The notes: generated by a model from the sequence alone, not told the origin. Counted from the first letter of the stretch, positions 25,449 through 35,778 are shown. The stretch is 64,000 bases of DNA from Lysobacterales bacterium 63-13 (GCA_001899855.1 MKWR01000027.1:186001-250000), one strand, 5' to 3'. Numbers and translations: made by a program.

Positions 25449-26102
25449 TCAGTTGTCCGGCAGCACGTAGAGGAGGACGGAAAAAAACTGCAGCACGCTG
25501 CCGGCAAGCACGAACAAATGCCACAGGGCGTGGTTGTAGGGCAGCCGTTTCCACAGATAGAACGGCACGCCAAGCGTGTAGCAGAGCCCGCCGGCAAACA
25601 GCAGCCAGAGGCCGCCTGGCTCGATGTTGGCCAACATCGGCTTGATGGCGACGATGCCGACCCAGCCCATGCCGAGGTAAAGCAGGGCTGCCACCACGCG
25701 ATTGCGCACATGGCGCAATTCCAGGGCAATGCCGATGATCGCCAGTGTCCAGACGATCGCGAACAGGCTCCAGCCCCATGCCCCGCGCAGGCTGATCAGG
25801 GCAAACGGCGTGTAGGTGCCGGCAATCAGCAGGAAAATCGCCGAATGATCGAGCACGCGCAGGATCGGCTTGGCGCGCGGATTCGGAACCGCGTGATACA
25901 GCGTCGAGGCGGTGAAAAGGAGGATCAAGGTCGTCCCGTAGATGCTCACGCTGACGATGCGCGAGGTGCCGCCATGCAGGGTCGCGAAGGCCGCCAGCAC
26001 AGCCAGTCCGGCAATGCCGAGGACGATGCCGAGCGCGTGGCTCAGGCTCGAGGCGATCTCCTCGGCCCGCGAATAATGCGGATGGGGCGATGACTGGCTC
26101 AT
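25449..26102 (-). CDS. Hemolysin III / PAQR family membrane protein (YqfA-like)
   Basis: A 217-residue protein with seven membrane segments. Characteristic motifs are EEIASSLSHALG at the N-terminus, STLYHAVP, LDHSAIFLLIAGTYTPF and PYNHALWHLFVLAGS, which supply the conserved histidines of the PAQR zinc site. The bacterial family is called hemolysin III, but its role is probably in membrane homeostasis rather than lysis. Start at the ATG at 26102. Confidence 0.92.
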   Translation of the reverse strand: MSQSSPHPHYSRAEEIASSLSHALGIVLGIAGLAVLAAFATLHGGTSRIVSVSIYGTTLILLFTASTLYHAVPNPRAKPILRVLDHSAIFLLIAGTYTPFALISLRGAWGWSLFAIVWTLAIIGIALELRHVRNRVVAALLYLGMGWVGIVAIKPMLANIEPGGLWLLFAGGLCYTLGVPFYLWKRLPYNHALWHLFVLAGSVLQFFSVLLYVLPDN

Positions 26103-26120
26103 GGCGAAGGCAGCCGCGGC

Positions 26121-26552
26121 TCAGGGTCTGCTGATGATGAAGTTGCCGAACGCCACGCCGACATCCCAGCCACGGCCCTTGCCCGACAGCGCCAGCGAGA
26201 TCGGGCCCTTGGTCACCACCCGCGCACTCGCCGACTTGTTCGCTCCGGCATGCGCTTCGGCCGTCGCATAACCGCCGATGATGTCCTCGATCGCATACAC
26301 CTCGGTGAACTTGCCGATACCGTCGTCGATGCGTGATTTGCCAAAGGTGAGACCGCCACCCTTGGCCGAGATCTTCACCTTCATCGTTTGCCCGTTGTCA
26401 CACGTCACCGTGCCGCTGCCGGTTGAATGCTTGTAGAAAACCGACCAGCCAGACATGGAAAAACGCAGCTCGCAATCGATCGGGGCGGCCTGTGCCGATG
26501 CCATCAGCAAGAACATCAGGGACGATACGGCGAGGATGGGGACTGCGCGCAT
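26121..26552 (-). CDS. Hypothetical periplasmic protein
   Basis: A 143-residue protein with a signal peptide (ending SAQAA) followed by a beta-rich, glycine-rich mature part. Two cysteines lie in IDCELRFSMSG and TVTCDNGQ. The C-terminal half has alternating hydrophobic residues (GPISLALSGKGRGWDVGVAFG). I do not recognise a family with confidence; a distant likeness to lipid-binding or YSC84-like folds is possible. The ATG at 26552 gives the signal peptide; the longer frame is rejected. It is 18 bases downstream of the hemolysin III gene in the same direction of reading order. Confidence 0.7.
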   Translation of the reverse strand: MRAVPILAVSSLMFLLMASAQAAPIDCELRFSMSGWSVFYKHSTGSGTVTCDNGQTMKVKISAKGGGLTFGKSRIDDGIGKFTEVYAIEDIIGGYATAEAHAGANKSASARVVTKGPISLALSGKGRGWDVGVAFGNFIISRP

Positions 26553-26700
26553 GAGTGCTGCTTCCGGACGAAGGGTCTCATTCTGCGTGGCTTGCCGGAT
26601 CCGCACAATCACCCGCGCGAAAAGCTGACATTCCGTCGCATGATCGCGTTTCGCCGGCTCGGCGTAGACTGACGCCACCCCCACTGCCGAGGATGTGGCC

Positions 26701-27525
26701 ATGTCCGAATTCGATGTCGTAATCCACCTGCGCAACTGCGAAATCGCGGGCCCGGCCGTCGAAGCCGGCCTGGCGCTGGCCAAGCGACTCGAAGCGCATG
26801 TGCTCGGCTTGCATGTCGTTGCCCTGTCGACGGCGGCATTTGTTTCCCCGGAAGCCGTGGCCGTGCAGGTCAACGAGACCAGTCATCTGCTTGAGGAAGC
26901 CCGGGCGCGTGCGCCCTGGTGGCGCGAAGAGCTCGATCGCCACGGCCTGCAAGGCGAGTTCCAGGTGGTCCAGGGTGATGCCATCGATGCGCTGTGCCAT
27001 GCCTCGCGCTGGTCGGACCTGGTCATTACCGAGCGCCCCTGCGCGAATCCGGATGCGCCGGTGGGCTGGGGCATCGCCTCGCGAACCGTGTTCGGTTCAT
27101 CGGCCCCGGTGGTGGTCGTGCCGGAAGGTGCCCGCGTCGACAAGGTCGGCCAGCACATGCTGGTGGCATGGAATGCAAGCCGCGAATCCATGCTGGCAAT
27201 CCGCGGCGCCCTGCCCCTGCTCAAGCGCGCCACGCGGGTGAGCGTCCTCGAAGGCGAGCCGAATGTGGGCCTGCTCGGCTTTGACAACCTGCCGAAAATC
27301 GACCTTCGCGCCTGGCTCAATCGCCACGCCATCGAGGCCGAGTTCCGCCCGTTCAAGCCCGCCAAGGATCACGGCCCGGCCCTGCTGGAAGCGGCCAATT
27401 CCGCTGAGGCCGATCTGATCGTGATCGGTGCCTGGGGTCAATCGCGCATCACCGAACTGGTCCTCGGCGGTGTCACCCGGCACCTGTTCCAGCACAGCAA
27501 TCTGCCGATGCTGGTGGCGCATTGA
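26701..27525 (+). CDS. Universal stress protein (tandem Usp domains)
   Basis: A 274-residue cytoplasmic protein with two Usp domains (about 1-140 and 148-274). The second ends with GAWGQSRITELVLGGVTRHLF, close to the G-x2-G-x9-G-S/T ATP-binding motif, and then SNLPMLVAH. The first domain ends SSAPVVVVPEG. Family members modulate stress survival. GAGGAT lies upstream of the ATG at 26701; a GTG two codons earlier is also possible. Confidence 0.9.
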   Translation: MSEFDVVIHLRNCEIAGPAVEAGLALAKRLEAHVLGLHVVALSTAAFVSPEAVAVQVNETSHLLEEARARAPWWREELDRHGLQGEFQVVQGDAIDALCHASRWSDLVITERPCANPDAPVGWGIASRTVFGSSAPVVVVPEGARVDKVGQHMLVAWNASRESMLAIRGALPLLKRATRVSVLEGEPNVGLLGFDNLPKIDLRAWLNRHAIEAEFRPFKPAKDHGPALLEAANSAEADLIVIGAWGQSRITELVLGGVTRHLFQHSNLPMLVAH

Positions 27526-27550
27526 ATGTACGAAGCTGCTGAATGAACCC

Positions 27551-28459
27551 TCAGTCCTTTGCGGCTTCATCGTGAATCTTGTAGCGCCTGTCATCAAGGA
27601 TAACGTGCAGCACCGCAAGCATCCCAGAAGCTTCCTGGGCAACTCCCGGTTCGACGCGATAGCCGAGCGCAATTTTGTGCAGGATGCGTGCCAGTCGAGA
27701 ATTGGGCCAGGCGTCGATCGCCCATGCCTGCTTGACGCTGCCATCCGCAGCAAATTCGAGCACGTACTCCGAAATGCCGGCTTCCAGGTTGCGGCCTTTC
27801 GAGGTCTCCGGATTCATCAGCACGCGCGTACCTGGACGTGCATCGCGAAAGCGACTCCCTGATTCGGATTCAACAAGCTTTTTCAGACCCAGACGGATCT
27901 GAGCGTCATATTGAGTGATCATTGAACCGACAGTCGAGCTGAGCGCTTCGATATCCTCTTTCGGAAATCCGTCCTGCGCATGGCGCAGGATCGAGGCTGC
28001 GAATCCATCTGTCCAACGCGGATCGACCGTGGCCAGATCCTTTGCGTAGTGATAGTAGAGCTGTGCCCACACATTCGCCTCGAAGCGATTGCCAGACTGC
28101 AACTCGATCGTCGAAAGCTTGGCCATTGCCGGAATCTTTCCGCGCAGCGCAGCGCGTGAAAGCAATTCGCGGGCGCGATTGAGATCCTGCTCAACTGGCG
28201 AGTTCGAATGTGCCGGATCTTGCCGATACAGCGATCCAAGCAGGTATAGAATCCCAGGCTGGGTGTCATCCTTGGCGATGGCCTCAAGTTCTCCGACTAT
28301 CGCTCGGCGCTGTTCTATCGGTGCTTCCGGGTCGAGCAAGCCGGCATGCATCCAGCGCGCGAACCTGGTCTCGCGCAGGTCGGCGGCATCATCCGCGCGA
28401 GCCATGCCGGACAGCAGCAAGCCGACGATGGCGATTACCGCGGGAAACAGGATTCTCAC
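27551..28459 (-). CDS. Hypothetical periplasmic TPR/Sel1-like protein
   Basis: A 302-residue exported protein. The signal peptide (MRILFPAVIAIVGLLLSGMARA) is followed by helical repeats reminiscent of Sel1/TPR (about residues 30-190). The C-terminal part, with GISEYVLEF and RILHKIALGYRVE, is beta-rich. The GTG at 28459 has AAGGAAG just upstream and yields a clean signal peptide; an ATG at 28501 would add 14 residues to its front. Codon choice is a little less GC-rich than in the neighbours. No family is recognised. Confidence 0.72.
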   Translation of the reverse strand: MRILFPAVIAIVGLLLSGMARADDAADLRETRFARWMHAGLLDPEAPIEQRRAIVGELEAIAKDDTQPGILYLLGSLYRQDPAHSNSPVEQDLNRARELLSRAALRGKIPAMAKLSTIELQSGNRFEANVWAQLYYHYAKDLATVDPRWTDGFAASILRHAQDGFPKEDIEALSSTVGSMITQYDAQIRLGLKKLVESESGSRFRDARPGTRVLMNPETSKGRNLEAGISEYVLEFAADGSVKQAWAIDAWPNSRLARILHKIALGYRVEPGVAQEASGMLAVLHVILDDRRYKIHDEAAKD

Positions 28460-28752
28460 GACGGTCTTCCTTGTCAGAATGCAAAATTCGTCAAGAATCA
28501 TATTCCAGATAACACATTCCCGTAAAACGTCGCACGCCATCGTCCGGCCTGGCTGTTTCGACTCGGGATTCGCATGACCAGCCATTCGGCTGTTGAAAAC
28601 CGGAAGAAAAAACCCGCCCGTTGCAGGAACGATTTCAATCGCGATGTATTTCAATACCCAGCAACAGCATCGTGAATGAAGTCGCCCCTGCAAGTGCACG
28701 GGACACTGGCGAGCCTTCCCAATTCCCTATTCCCGGCGCGCAGCGCGCGGCC

Positions 28753-29766
28753 TCAGCGCGCGTTTACCAAGGCCAGGGTCATGTCCAGCATGCGGTTCGA
28801 GAAGCCCCACTCGTTGTCGTACCAGGAGAGCACCTTGACCAGGGTGCCGCCCATGACGCGCGTCTGCGTTGCGTCGTAGACCGATGACAGCGGGTTGTGG
28901 TTGAAGTCGATCGAGACCAGCGGCTGGGTGTTGACGCCGATCACGCCTTTGTAGGCACCTTCGGCGGCGGCCTGCATGACCGCGTCGATTTCTTCCTTGC
29001 TGGTCGCGCGCGATGCAACGAACGACAGGTCGACTGCCGAGACGTTGATGGTCGGGATGCGCATGGAGAAACCATCGAGCTTGCCGTTGAGTTCCGGCAG
29101 CACCAGGCCGACCGCAGCCGCGGCACCGGTCTTGGTCGGAATCTGCGAATGCGTGGCCGAGCGCGCGCGACGCAGGTCTGCGTGATAGACGTCGGTCAGC
29201 ACCTGGTCGTTGGTGTAGGCGTGGATGGTCGTCATCAGGCCATGCACGATGCCGATCTTCTCATGCAGTGCCTTGGCCAGCGGAGCAAGGCAATTGGTCG
29301 TGCACGAGGCGTTCGAGATGACCTGGTGCGCGGCGGTCAGCTTGTCGTGATTGACGCCGTAGACAAAGGTTCCATCGACATCGTTGCCACCCGGCGCGGA
29401 AATGATCACCTTCTTCGCGCCACCGGCGATATGCGCGCTGGCCTTGGCCTTGCTGGTGAAGAAGCCGGTCGACTCCAGCACGACATCGACGCCGAGATCG
29501 CCCCACGGCAGTTTCGACGGGTCACGTTCGGCAAGCACCTTGATGCGATCGCCATTGACGATCAGGTCGCCACCATCGACACCGACCTCACCCGGGAAAC
29601 GTCCGTGCGCGGTGTCGTACTGGGTCAGGTGCGCATTGGTCGCCGCGTCACCAAGATCGTTGACCGCAACGACCTGGATCTCGCCGGCGCGCTTTGCCTC
29701 GTACAGGGCGCGCAGCATGTTGCGGCCGATACGACCATAGCCATTGATGGCGACCTTGACAGACAT
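28753..29766 (-). CDS. gapA: Glyceraldehyde-3-phosphate dehydrogenase
   Basis: A 337-residue glycolytic enzyme that oxidises glyceraldehyde-3-phosphate to 1,3-bisphosphoglycerate with NAD. The NAD-binding start is [10 protein letters not shown]. The catalytic cysteine is Cys155 in [20 protein letters not shown] and the closing [12 protein letters not shown] are diagnostic. GAGGAG precedes the ATG at 29766 by seven bases, and a TACAAT -10 element lies about 40 bases upstream. Confidence 0.97.
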   Translation of the reverse strand: MSVKVAINGYGRIGRNMLRALYEAKRAGEIQVVAVNDLGDAATNAHLTQYDTAHGRFPGEVGVDGGDLIVNGDRIKVLAERDPSKLPWGDLGVDVVLESTGFFTSKAKASAHIAGGAKKVIISAPGGNDVDGTFVYGVNHDKLTAAHQVISNASCTTNCLAPLAKALHEKIGIVHGLMTTIHAYTNDQVLTDVYHADLRRARSATHSQIPTKTGAAAAVGLVLPELNGKLDGFSMRIPTINVSAVDLSFVASRATSKEEIDAVMQAAAEGAYKGVIGVNTQPLVSIDFNHNPLSSVYDATQTRVMGGTLVKVLSWYDNEWGFSNRMLDMTLALVNAR

Positions 29767-29803
29767 TGCACACTCCTCGACCCATGACAAAGAAAGGGCC
29801 CAT

Positions 29804-29809
29804 ATTGTA
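29804..29809 (-). promoter_or_regulatory. Probable -10 element of gapA
   Basis: The minus strand reads TACAAT 38-43 bases before the gapA ATG, five of six matches to TATAAT. No good -35 element is seen at the usual distance. Confidence 0.45.
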
Positions 29810-29995
29810 ACGGTCCCGCCAACCCGCCGCACAGCGCCATTCGGATGGATCCATTGGAATGGTTGGCTCCAGGGCGCCGAGGGGTTGCACTTCTCGATTC
29901 CCGGGGCATGCGGGCGTCCATGCTGATTGAATCCCAACGACAAACCATGCAGCCCTTGTTTCTCCCGATCTGGGCGCCGGAGCATGAACACCCCG

Positions 29996-30081
29996 GGGAA
30001 CGCCGGCGTTCCCTCCGACAGTGATTGCAGAGCCGGCGAGGACGCCGGTGCTCCCGGGGATGCTCCCGGCAAAGCTGCCGG
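29996..30081. repeat. Cluster of GC-rich palindromes between gapA and the MBL gene
   Basis: Three inverted repeats lie close together: the perfect 18-base palindrome GGGAACGCCGGCGTTCCC (29996-30013), CCGGCG-AGGA-CGCCGG (30033-30048) and CCGGCA-AAGC-TGCCGG (30066-30081). They sit in the 379-base divergent gap 29767-30145, which contains no gene. The pattern looks like a REP-type intergenic repeat. Only one copy is in this window. Confidence 0.65.
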
Positions 30082-30145
30082 ACTTGCGTACACGGTCAGC
30101 CACGCTCTGCTAGATTCGACGCTCAGCCGATTCCCGGGTCGCCGC

Positions 30146-31033
30146 ATGAATCCACTGGTGCGCAGCTTTCACCACACGGCCACGGGCACGTGGACGCATG
30201 TCGTCGTCGATCCGTCGACGCAGCGGGCGGCGATCATCGATGCGGCGCTGGATTTCGACCTGCCCTCGGGTCGCGTCGGCACCGAGAGCGCGCAACGCGT
30301 GCTCGAATACGTGGCGACCACCGAACTTGCCATCGACTGGATCCTGGAGACGCATGCGCATGCCGATCATCTGAGCGCGGCGGCTTGGCTCAAGCGGCAG
30401 CTTGCCAAGGGCAGCGCGGCACCGGCGATCGGCATTGGCCATGCGATCACCAGCGTGCAGAAGACCTTCAAGCGCACGTTGAACCTCGATGACCAGTTTG
30501 TCGCCGATGGTCGCCAGTTCGATGCCCTGCTGCTGGATGGCGAGACCCTTTGCATCGGCGATCTCGAAGGCCAGGTAATCGCCACGCCGGGACACACTCC
30601 GGACAGCATCAGTTATCGGTTTGGCGATGCCGTCTTTGTTGGCGATACGTTGTTTGCACCACTGGCGGGGACGGCGCGCTGCGATTTCCCGGGTGCTTCC
30701 GCGGCCGCCTTGTATCACTCGATCCAGCGCCTCTATTCGCTGCCCGATGCGACGCGGGTGTTCCTTGCCCATGACTACCCGGCGGAAGCGCAAGAACCGG
30801 TGTCGCACACGACGATCGGCGCGGAGAAATCCGCCAACATCCATGTTCGTGCCGAGACCACGGAGCCTGAATTCGTCGCCCTGCGCACGCAGCGCGATGC
30901 GACCCTGTCCGTGCCGAAACTGCTGTGGCCGGCCCTGCAGGTGAATATCCGCGGCGGGCGCTTGCCGCCGCCGGAGACGGGCGACCAGGCGTACCTGAGG
31001 ATTCCGCTGGCGAGCGAGGGCTTCGAGACGTGA
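30146..31033 (+). CDS. MBL-fold metallo-hydrolase (persulfide dioxygenase/glyoxalase II-like)
   Basis: A 295-residue metallo-beta-lactamase fold protein. The metal motif THAHADH lies at residues 69-75, with later ligands in [20 protein letters not shown] and HDYPAEAQ. The last two blocks and the overall length resemble the ETHE1/Blh persulfide-dioxygenase branch more than true glyoxalase II. The start at 30146 is the ATG at the beginning of the homologous part; the longer frame upstream crosses repeats. It overlaps the following nuclease gene by four bases (GTGA). Confidence 0.87.
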   Translation: MNPLVRSFHHTATGTWTHVVVDPSTQRAAIIDAALDFDLPSGRVGTESAQRVLEYVATTELAIDWILETHAHADHLSAAAWLKRQLAKGSAAPAIGIGHAITSVQKTFKRTLNLDDQFVADGRQFDALLLDGETLCIGDLEGQVIATPGHTPDSISYRFGDAVFVGDTLFAPLAGTARCDFPGASAAALYHSIQRLYSLPDATRVFLAHDYPAEAQEPVSHTTIGAEKSANIHVRAETTEPEFVALRTQRDATLSVPKLLWPALQVNIRGGRLPPPETGDQAYLRIPLASEGFET

Positions 31034-31824
31034 CGCGAGGCCACTGCCGCGCGCGCCTGCTGGCGATGCTGCTCATCCTGTTTCCGGCAATCGCCCTGGC
31101 CTGGGGCCCGAGCGGACATCGCATGGTCGCCCAGCTCGCCGAGGAGCGGCTTGATTCGCGCAGCCACGCGGAAGTCCGTCACCTGCTCGGCGTGCTCGGT
31201 GCGCGTTCGCTGGCGGACATTGCCAACTGGGCGGACGAGATGCGCAGCGATCCGGCGCAACGCGAGTTGTCGCGCGCCACGTCACGCCTGCATTTTGTCA
31301 ATTTTACCGATTCGCGCTGCACGTATGATGCGCCACGAATCTGCGCAAACGGACAATGCGTGGTTGCCGCGATCCAGCGCCATGCCGCCGTGCTTGGCGA
31401 TCGATCGGCAACGGATCGCAGCCGTGCCGAAGCGCTGCGTTATCTGGTGCATTTCGTCGGTGACGCGCACCAGCCGCTGCACGCGGGCTATCGCAGCGAT
31501 CGTGGCGGCAACAATCACCAGGTTCGCTTCAATGGCAAGGGCAGCAACCTGCATGCGATCTGGGATTCGCCCGTGCTCGCCAGCCGTCGGCTGCGCTGGA
31601 ACGATCATGCGCGCCGACTCGAACGCCAGCCGCTATCCGACAACAGCACGGATCCGCTGGCCTGGGCCGAACAATCCTGCCGCATCAGCCGCGATGGAGG
31701 CCTCTATCCGCAAGGCCGCACGATCGACAAGGCCTATCTCGAACGCATGCGCCCGATTGCCGAACGACAGATCCGGCGTGCCGGCAAACGCCTGGCCAAC
31801 CTGCTCAATCGCGCGCTGGACTGA
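31030..31824 (+). CDS. Secreted S1/P1-type nuclease
   Basis: A 264-residue zinc-dependent single-strand nuclease or phosphodiesterase. The signal peptide ends ALA before WGPSGH; in S1/P1 enzymes the mature N-terminal tryptophan and the following His are zinc ligands, so the predicted cut makes a proper active site. Further zinc ligands lie in LHFVNF, HFVGDAHQPLHAG and HAIWDS. The start is GTG at 31030, overlapping the previous stop; ATG at 31066 is an alternative that shortens the signal peptide. The overlap suggests translation together with the MBL hydrolase. Confidence 0.9.
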   Translation: MTRGHCRARLLAMLLILFPAIALAWGPSGHRMVAQLAEERLDSRSHAEVRHLLGVLGARSLADIANWADEMRSDPAQRELSRATSRLHFVNFTDSRCTYDAPRICANGQCVVAAIQRHAAVLGDRSATDRSRAEALRYLVHFVGDAHQPLHAGYRSDRGGNNHQVRFNGKGSNLHAIWDSPVLASRRLRWNDHARRLERQPLSDNSTDPLAWAEQSCRISRDGGLYPQGRTIDKAYLERMRPIAERQIRRAGKRLANLLNRALD

Positions 31825-31831
31825 GGGTGCG

Positions 31832-32608
31832 TCAGCGATCGACGAAGGCGCGTTCGATGACGTAATCGCCGGCTACGCCGATGCGTGGCGAGACCTGGAA
31901 TCCGCGGGAATCAAGCAGGCTGCTGATCGACTTGAGCATGGCCGTGCTGCCGCAGATCATGACGCGATCGTGGGCGGGGTCGAGCGGCGGCAAGCCGACA
32001 TCGGCACCAAGCTTGCCGCTGTCGAGCAATTGGTCGATGCGGCCCTGGTGGAAAAACGCCTCGCGCGAGACGCAGGGGTAATAGGTGAACTTGCTGCGCA
32101 CGGCGTCGGCGAAATACTCGTGGTTGGGCAGCTCGTTTTCGAAATACTCGCGATAGGCCAGATCGGCGACCTGGCGCACGCCGTGGGCAAGGATGATCCG
32201 GTCAAAGCGCTCCCAGGTTTCCGGATCGCGCAGGATGGCCAGGAATGGCGCCAGGCCGGTGCCGGTGGAGAGCAGATACAGGTTCCGTCCCGGCTTCAGG
32301 TCCTGCAGCAGCAGGGTGCCTGTCGGCTTGCTGCCGACGAGGATTTCGTCGCCGACCTGAAGATGTTGCAGGCGCGATGTCAACGGACCATCGGCGACCT
32401 TGATGCTGAAGAACTCGAGATGCTCCTCGTAGTTGGCACTGGCAATGCTGTAGGCGCGCAGCAGCGGACGTCCATCAACCGGAAGTCCGATCATGATGAA
32501 CTGGCCGTTTTCAAAGCGCAGGCCGGCATCACGCGTGGTCGTGAAGCTGAATAGGAATTCGTTCCAGTGGCGCACACTGAGAACCCGCTCGCTGTTGAAC
32601 GCTGCCAC
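31832..32608 (-). CDS. fpr: Ferredoxin--NADP reductase
   Basis: A 258-residue FAD enzyme moving electrons between NADPH and ferredoxin or flavodoxin. FAD contacts are in RAYSIAS and FFSIKV; the NADPH site starts at GTGLAPF; and the VMICGS block near the C-terminus is typical. Length and order match the bacterial Fpr type. Proteins of this type protect against oxidative stress and feed iron-sulphur and biosynthetic enzymes. It ends eight bases after the convergent nuclease gene. Confidence 0.93.
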   Translation of the reverse strand: MAAFNSERVLSVRHWNEFLFSFTTTRDAGLRFENGQFIMIGLPVDGRPLLRAYSIASANYEEHLEFFSIKVADGPLTSRLQHLQVGDEILVGSKPTGTLLLQDLKPGRNLYLLSTGTGLAPFLAILRDPETWERFDRIILAHGVRQVADLAYREYFENELPNHEYFADAVRSKFTYYPCVSREAFFHQGRIDQLLDSGKLGADVGLPPLDPAHDRVMICGSTAMLKSISSLLDSRGFQVSPRIGVAGDYVIERAFVDR

Positions 32609-32706
32609 TGATTTACCTGTTTTCCCTTTGCATCAATTGTTGTGCGCAGCTGTTGCTGCAATGGACGCAGCGTCGCCGCAGCCTGCTGCCACAGCCGGCA
32701 TCTTGC

Positions 32707-34704
32707 TCAGGCAAGCGCCCTGGCCCGCGCCGCCACGGCCTCGGCAGTGATGCCGAAATGCATGTACAGCTGCTCCGCAGGTGCCGATGCGCCGAATCGG
32801 TCGAGGCCGACGACCGCGCCATCGAGGCCGACGTACTTGCACCAGAAATCCGTGATCCCCGCTTCCACAGCGACGCGGCGACGGCACCACGAGGGCAGCA
32901 CGCCTTCGCGATACTCGATCGGCTGCGCATCGAACACGCGCGTGCAGGGCATCGATACGACACGCGCGGCCACGCCCTGGTCAGCGAGGATGCGCATCGC
33001 CTGCATCGCCACCTCGACCTCGGAGCCGGTGGCTATGAGGATCACGTCGAATTTTGCGCTCGGCGGATCGGACAGCACGTAGCCGCCGCGGGCGATGGCG
33101 CTGACCTGTTCGTCATTGCGCGGCTGATGCACCAGCGTCTGCCGCGAGAAGACCAGGCACGAGGGACCGCTGCTGCGCTCGATCGCCCGCTTCCACGACA
33201 CCGCCGATTCCACGGCATCGCAGGGGCGCCAGACATCGTTGTTCGGGATGTGGCGCAGGCTCGCCAGGTGCTCGACCGGCTGGTGCGTCGGGCCATCTTC
33301 GCCAAGGCCGATGGAATCATGCGTGTAGACATGGATGGCGCGGGTCGGGATCAGCGCACTCATGCGCACGGCGCTACGCGCGTAGTCGGAAAAGACCAGG
33401 AAGGTTGCATCGTAGGGAATGAATCCGCCATGCAGGGCGAGTCCGTTGGCGATCGCGCTCATGCCGAACTCGCGCACGCCGTAGTGGATGTAGTTGGCCG
33501 AGACATCGTGGCTGGTGACGTTCTTCGAGCCCTTCCAGATGGTCAGGTTGGAACCGGCCAGATCCGCCGAGCCGCCAATCAGCTCGGGCAGCAAGGGGCC
33601 AAAGGCATCCAGCGCCATCTGCGAGGCCTTGCGCGAAGCCACGGCCGGGCCTTCCACTTGCAGCTTGGCGATCCAGGCATCGGCATGGCTGGCGAAATCG
33701 TCCGGCAGCACACCGCGCTGGCGTCGCTCGAATTCGGCGGCCAGTTCCGGATGGGCGGCGCGATAGCGGGCAAACAGCGCATTCCACACCGACTCGCGCT
33801 CGGCACCCGCCGCCTGCGCGTTCCAGGCGGAATAGATCTGTGCGGGAATCTCGAACGGGGCATGGTTCCAGCCGAGGCTGGCGCGCGTCGCGGCGACTTC
33901 ATCCTTGCCGAGTGCGGCGCCGTGCGAGGATTCCTTGCCCTGCTTGTTCGGCGATCCAAAGCCAATGATGGTCCTGGCGCAGATCAGGGTCGGCTTGCGC
34001 GTCTGCGCGGTCGCTGCCTCGATCGCCGCCTTGATCGCGTTGGCATCATGGCCATCGACATCACGGATCACGTTCCAGCCATAGGCCTCGAAGCGCTTCG
34101 GCGTGTCATCGGTGAACCAGCCTTCGACCTCGCCATCGATGGAGATGCCGTTGTCGTCCCAGATGGCGACGAGCTTGCCAAGGCCGAGGGTGCCGGCCAG
34201 CGAGGCGACCTCGTGTGAAATGCCTTCCATCAGGCAACCGTCGCCGAGGAAGACATAGGTGCGGTGATCGACAATGTCGAGACCGCCGCGATTGAAGCGC
34301 GCGGCAAGCACCTGTTCGGCAAGGGCCATGCCGACGGCGTTGGCCAGGCCCTGGCCGAGCGGCCCGGTGGTGGTCTCGACGCCGGGGGTCTCGGCGTATT
34401 CGGGGTGACCGGCAGTCTTTGAATGCAGTTGGCGGAAGTTCTTCAACTCCTGCAGCGGCAGGGCGTAGCCGGTCAGGTGCAGCAACGCGTAGATCAACAT
34501 CGAACCGTGGCCGTTGGAAAGCACGAAGCGATCGCGATTGGCCCACTGCGGATTCGTCGGGTTGTGCCTGAGGAAATCGTTCCACAGCACTTCGGCGATG
34601 TCGGCCATGCCCATGGGCATGCCGGGATGACCTGAATTCGCGGCTTGTACAGCGTCCATGGCCAGCGCACGAATGGCGTTGGCGAGTTCTTTGCGGCTCG
34701 ACAT
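32707..34704 (-). CDS. tkt: Transketolase
   Basis: A 665-residue thiamine-diphosphate enzyme of the pentose phosphate and Calvin pathways. Seen are the N-terminal [27 protein letters not shown], the ThDP motif GDGCLMEG through the IWDDN block, and FGASAP near the end. [15 protein letters not shown] gives the catalytic region of the second domain. Length matches the bacterial enzyme. The ATG at 34704 is taken; no strong ribosome site is seen. It stands alone but lies near gapA and fpr, consistent with a central-carbon cluster. Confidence 0.96.
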   Translation of the reverse strand: MSSRKELANAIRALAMDAVQAANSGHPGMPMGMADIAEVLWNDFLRHNPTNPQWANRDRFVLSNGHGSMLIYALLHLTGYALPLQELKNFRQLHSKTAGHPEYAETPGVETTTGPLGQGLANAVGMALAEQVLAARFNRGGLDIVDHRTYVFLGDGCLMEGISHEVASLAGTLGLGKLVAIWDDNGISIDGEVEGWFTDDTPKRFEAYGWNVIRDVDGHDANAIKAAIEAATAQTRKPTLICARTIIGFGSPNKQGKESSHGAALGKDEVAATRASLGWNHAPFEIPAQIYSAWNAQAAGAERESVWNALFARYRAAHPELAAEFERRQRGVLPDDFASHADAWIAKLQVEGPAVASRKASQMALDAFGPLLPELIGGSADLAGSNLTIWKGSKNVTSHDVSANYIHYGVREFGMSAIANGLALHGGFIPYDATFLVFSDYARSAVRMSALIPTRAIHVYTHDSIGLGEDGPTHQPVEHLASLRHIPNNDVWRPCDAVESAVSWKRAIERSSGPSCLVFSRQTLVHQPRNDEQVSAIARGGYVLSDPPSAKFDVILIATGSEVEVAMQAMRILADQGVAARVVSMPCTRVFDAQPIEYREGVLPSWCRRRVAVEAGITDFWCKYVGLDGAVVGLDRFGASAPAEQLYMHFGITAEAVAARARALA

Positions 34705-35122
34705 TGTTCGGACTCGACTGGAAACAGCGGCCAGACCGGCAGGTGGACCGCAAGGGGTGCGCATTGTCGCCGATCCGGGCGGCCTTTGTCTTTTCGCAGG
34801 GCTTGTCGGGGGTGGCAAGTGGTCGCGCCAGCGGAAATGACGGCCCGGTGATTTCGACGCGGAAATGCGGATATTGCCAATGCCCGCGGAGCCTGCCGGA
34901 AAGCCCGCCAATATCTCGGTATCGACCTTTATCCACCTGAAACACAAGGATTTTCACCGAGATCCTCAATTAATGCACCGATGGGTATTGAAATTACCCG
35001 AATGAACCGCAGCTAATGGGCACGGCGCAAGGACGGAACAGCATTCACCGCTGTCGATCCAAGCACGTTCCGCATGCGAAGGCCTGCGGTTCCCTCCCCA
35101 AAAAAGAAGCTGGAGCTACCCC
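34705..35122. other. Divergent intergenic region of tkt and the beta-barrel gene
   Basis: This 418-base region should carry both promoters. It contains a small inverted repeat GGGTA/TACCC at 34983-34999 and GGAG before the ATG at 35123. No gene is supported in it. Confidence 0.5.
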
Positions 35123-35716
35123 ATGAAAACCACCCTGATCGCCATTGCAATTGCCGCCGCTGGCCTGGCCGCCCTCCCCGTCACCAGCCATGCCGCAGAC
35201 AAGGCCGGATTCTTCATCAACGGCAACGTCGGACAATCCGCCATCGACAAGGGCGTCTACGATGACGATGACACCGCTTTCGGCGTCAACGCCGGTTACC
35301 GCTGGTCGCTGGCACCGAACTTCGCCCTTGGCATTGAAGGTGGCTACACCGATCTTGGCAAATGGTCACCCAAATCCAGCACGGCAGGCGCGTTGGTTCC
35401 TGGCGAATTCCTCACCGATGCCGAACTCAACGGTTGGACCGCGGGCGTCAACGCCCACCTGAACCTGAGTGACAACTGGTACCTGAGCGGTCGCACCGGC
35501 TTGTTCCGTGCCGACATCAAGGGTGACCGACTGGTTGCCGGCCTGCCGGTTCACGCCGATGGCACCTCGAACAGCTGGTACGCCGGCGCCGGCGTGGGTT
35601 ATGACTTCAGCGACAACTTCAGCCTCGGCCTGAACTACGACTACTACAAGGCGGACAAGAACGGCTTGAAGTTCGATCCGAGCGTGGTTTCCGTCGGCGC
35701 CGAAGTCCGCTTCTGA
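35123..35716 (+). CDS. Small outer membrane beta-barrel protein (OmpA/Ail-like fold)
   Basis: A 197-residue protein with a signal peptide ending TSHAA. Alternating beta strands suggest an eight-stranded barrel (FFINGNVGQS, FGVNAGYRWS, FALGIEGGYTDLG, WYAGAGVGYDFS), and the C-terminal phenylalanine (VSVGAEVRF) is the usual insertion signal. The closest folds are OmpA N-terminal or Ail/OmpX-like porin-like proteins; no specific function can be assigned. GGAG lies eight bases upstream of the ATG. Confidence 0.87.
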   Translation: MKTTLIAIAIAAAGLAALPVTSHAADKAGFFINGNVGQSAIDKGVYDDDDTAFGVNAGYRWSLAPNFALGIEGGYTDLGKWSPKSSTAGALVPGEFLTDAELNGWTAGVNAHLNLSDNWYLSGRTGLFRADIKGDRLVAGLPVHADGTSNSWYAGAGVGYDFSDNFSLGLNYDYYKADKNGLKFDPSVVSVGAEVRF

Positions 35717-35749
35717 GGTCTTACCACCACGGGGCAAGGACGCTTCTCC

Positions 35750-35778
35750 AGCCGGCCTGGCAACAGGCCGGCTTTTTC
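35750..35778 (+). terminator. Rho-independent terminator
   Basis: AGCCGGCCTG and its exact complement enclose four bases, followed by TTTTTC. It lies about 35 bases after the barrel gene stop. Confidence 0.9.
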
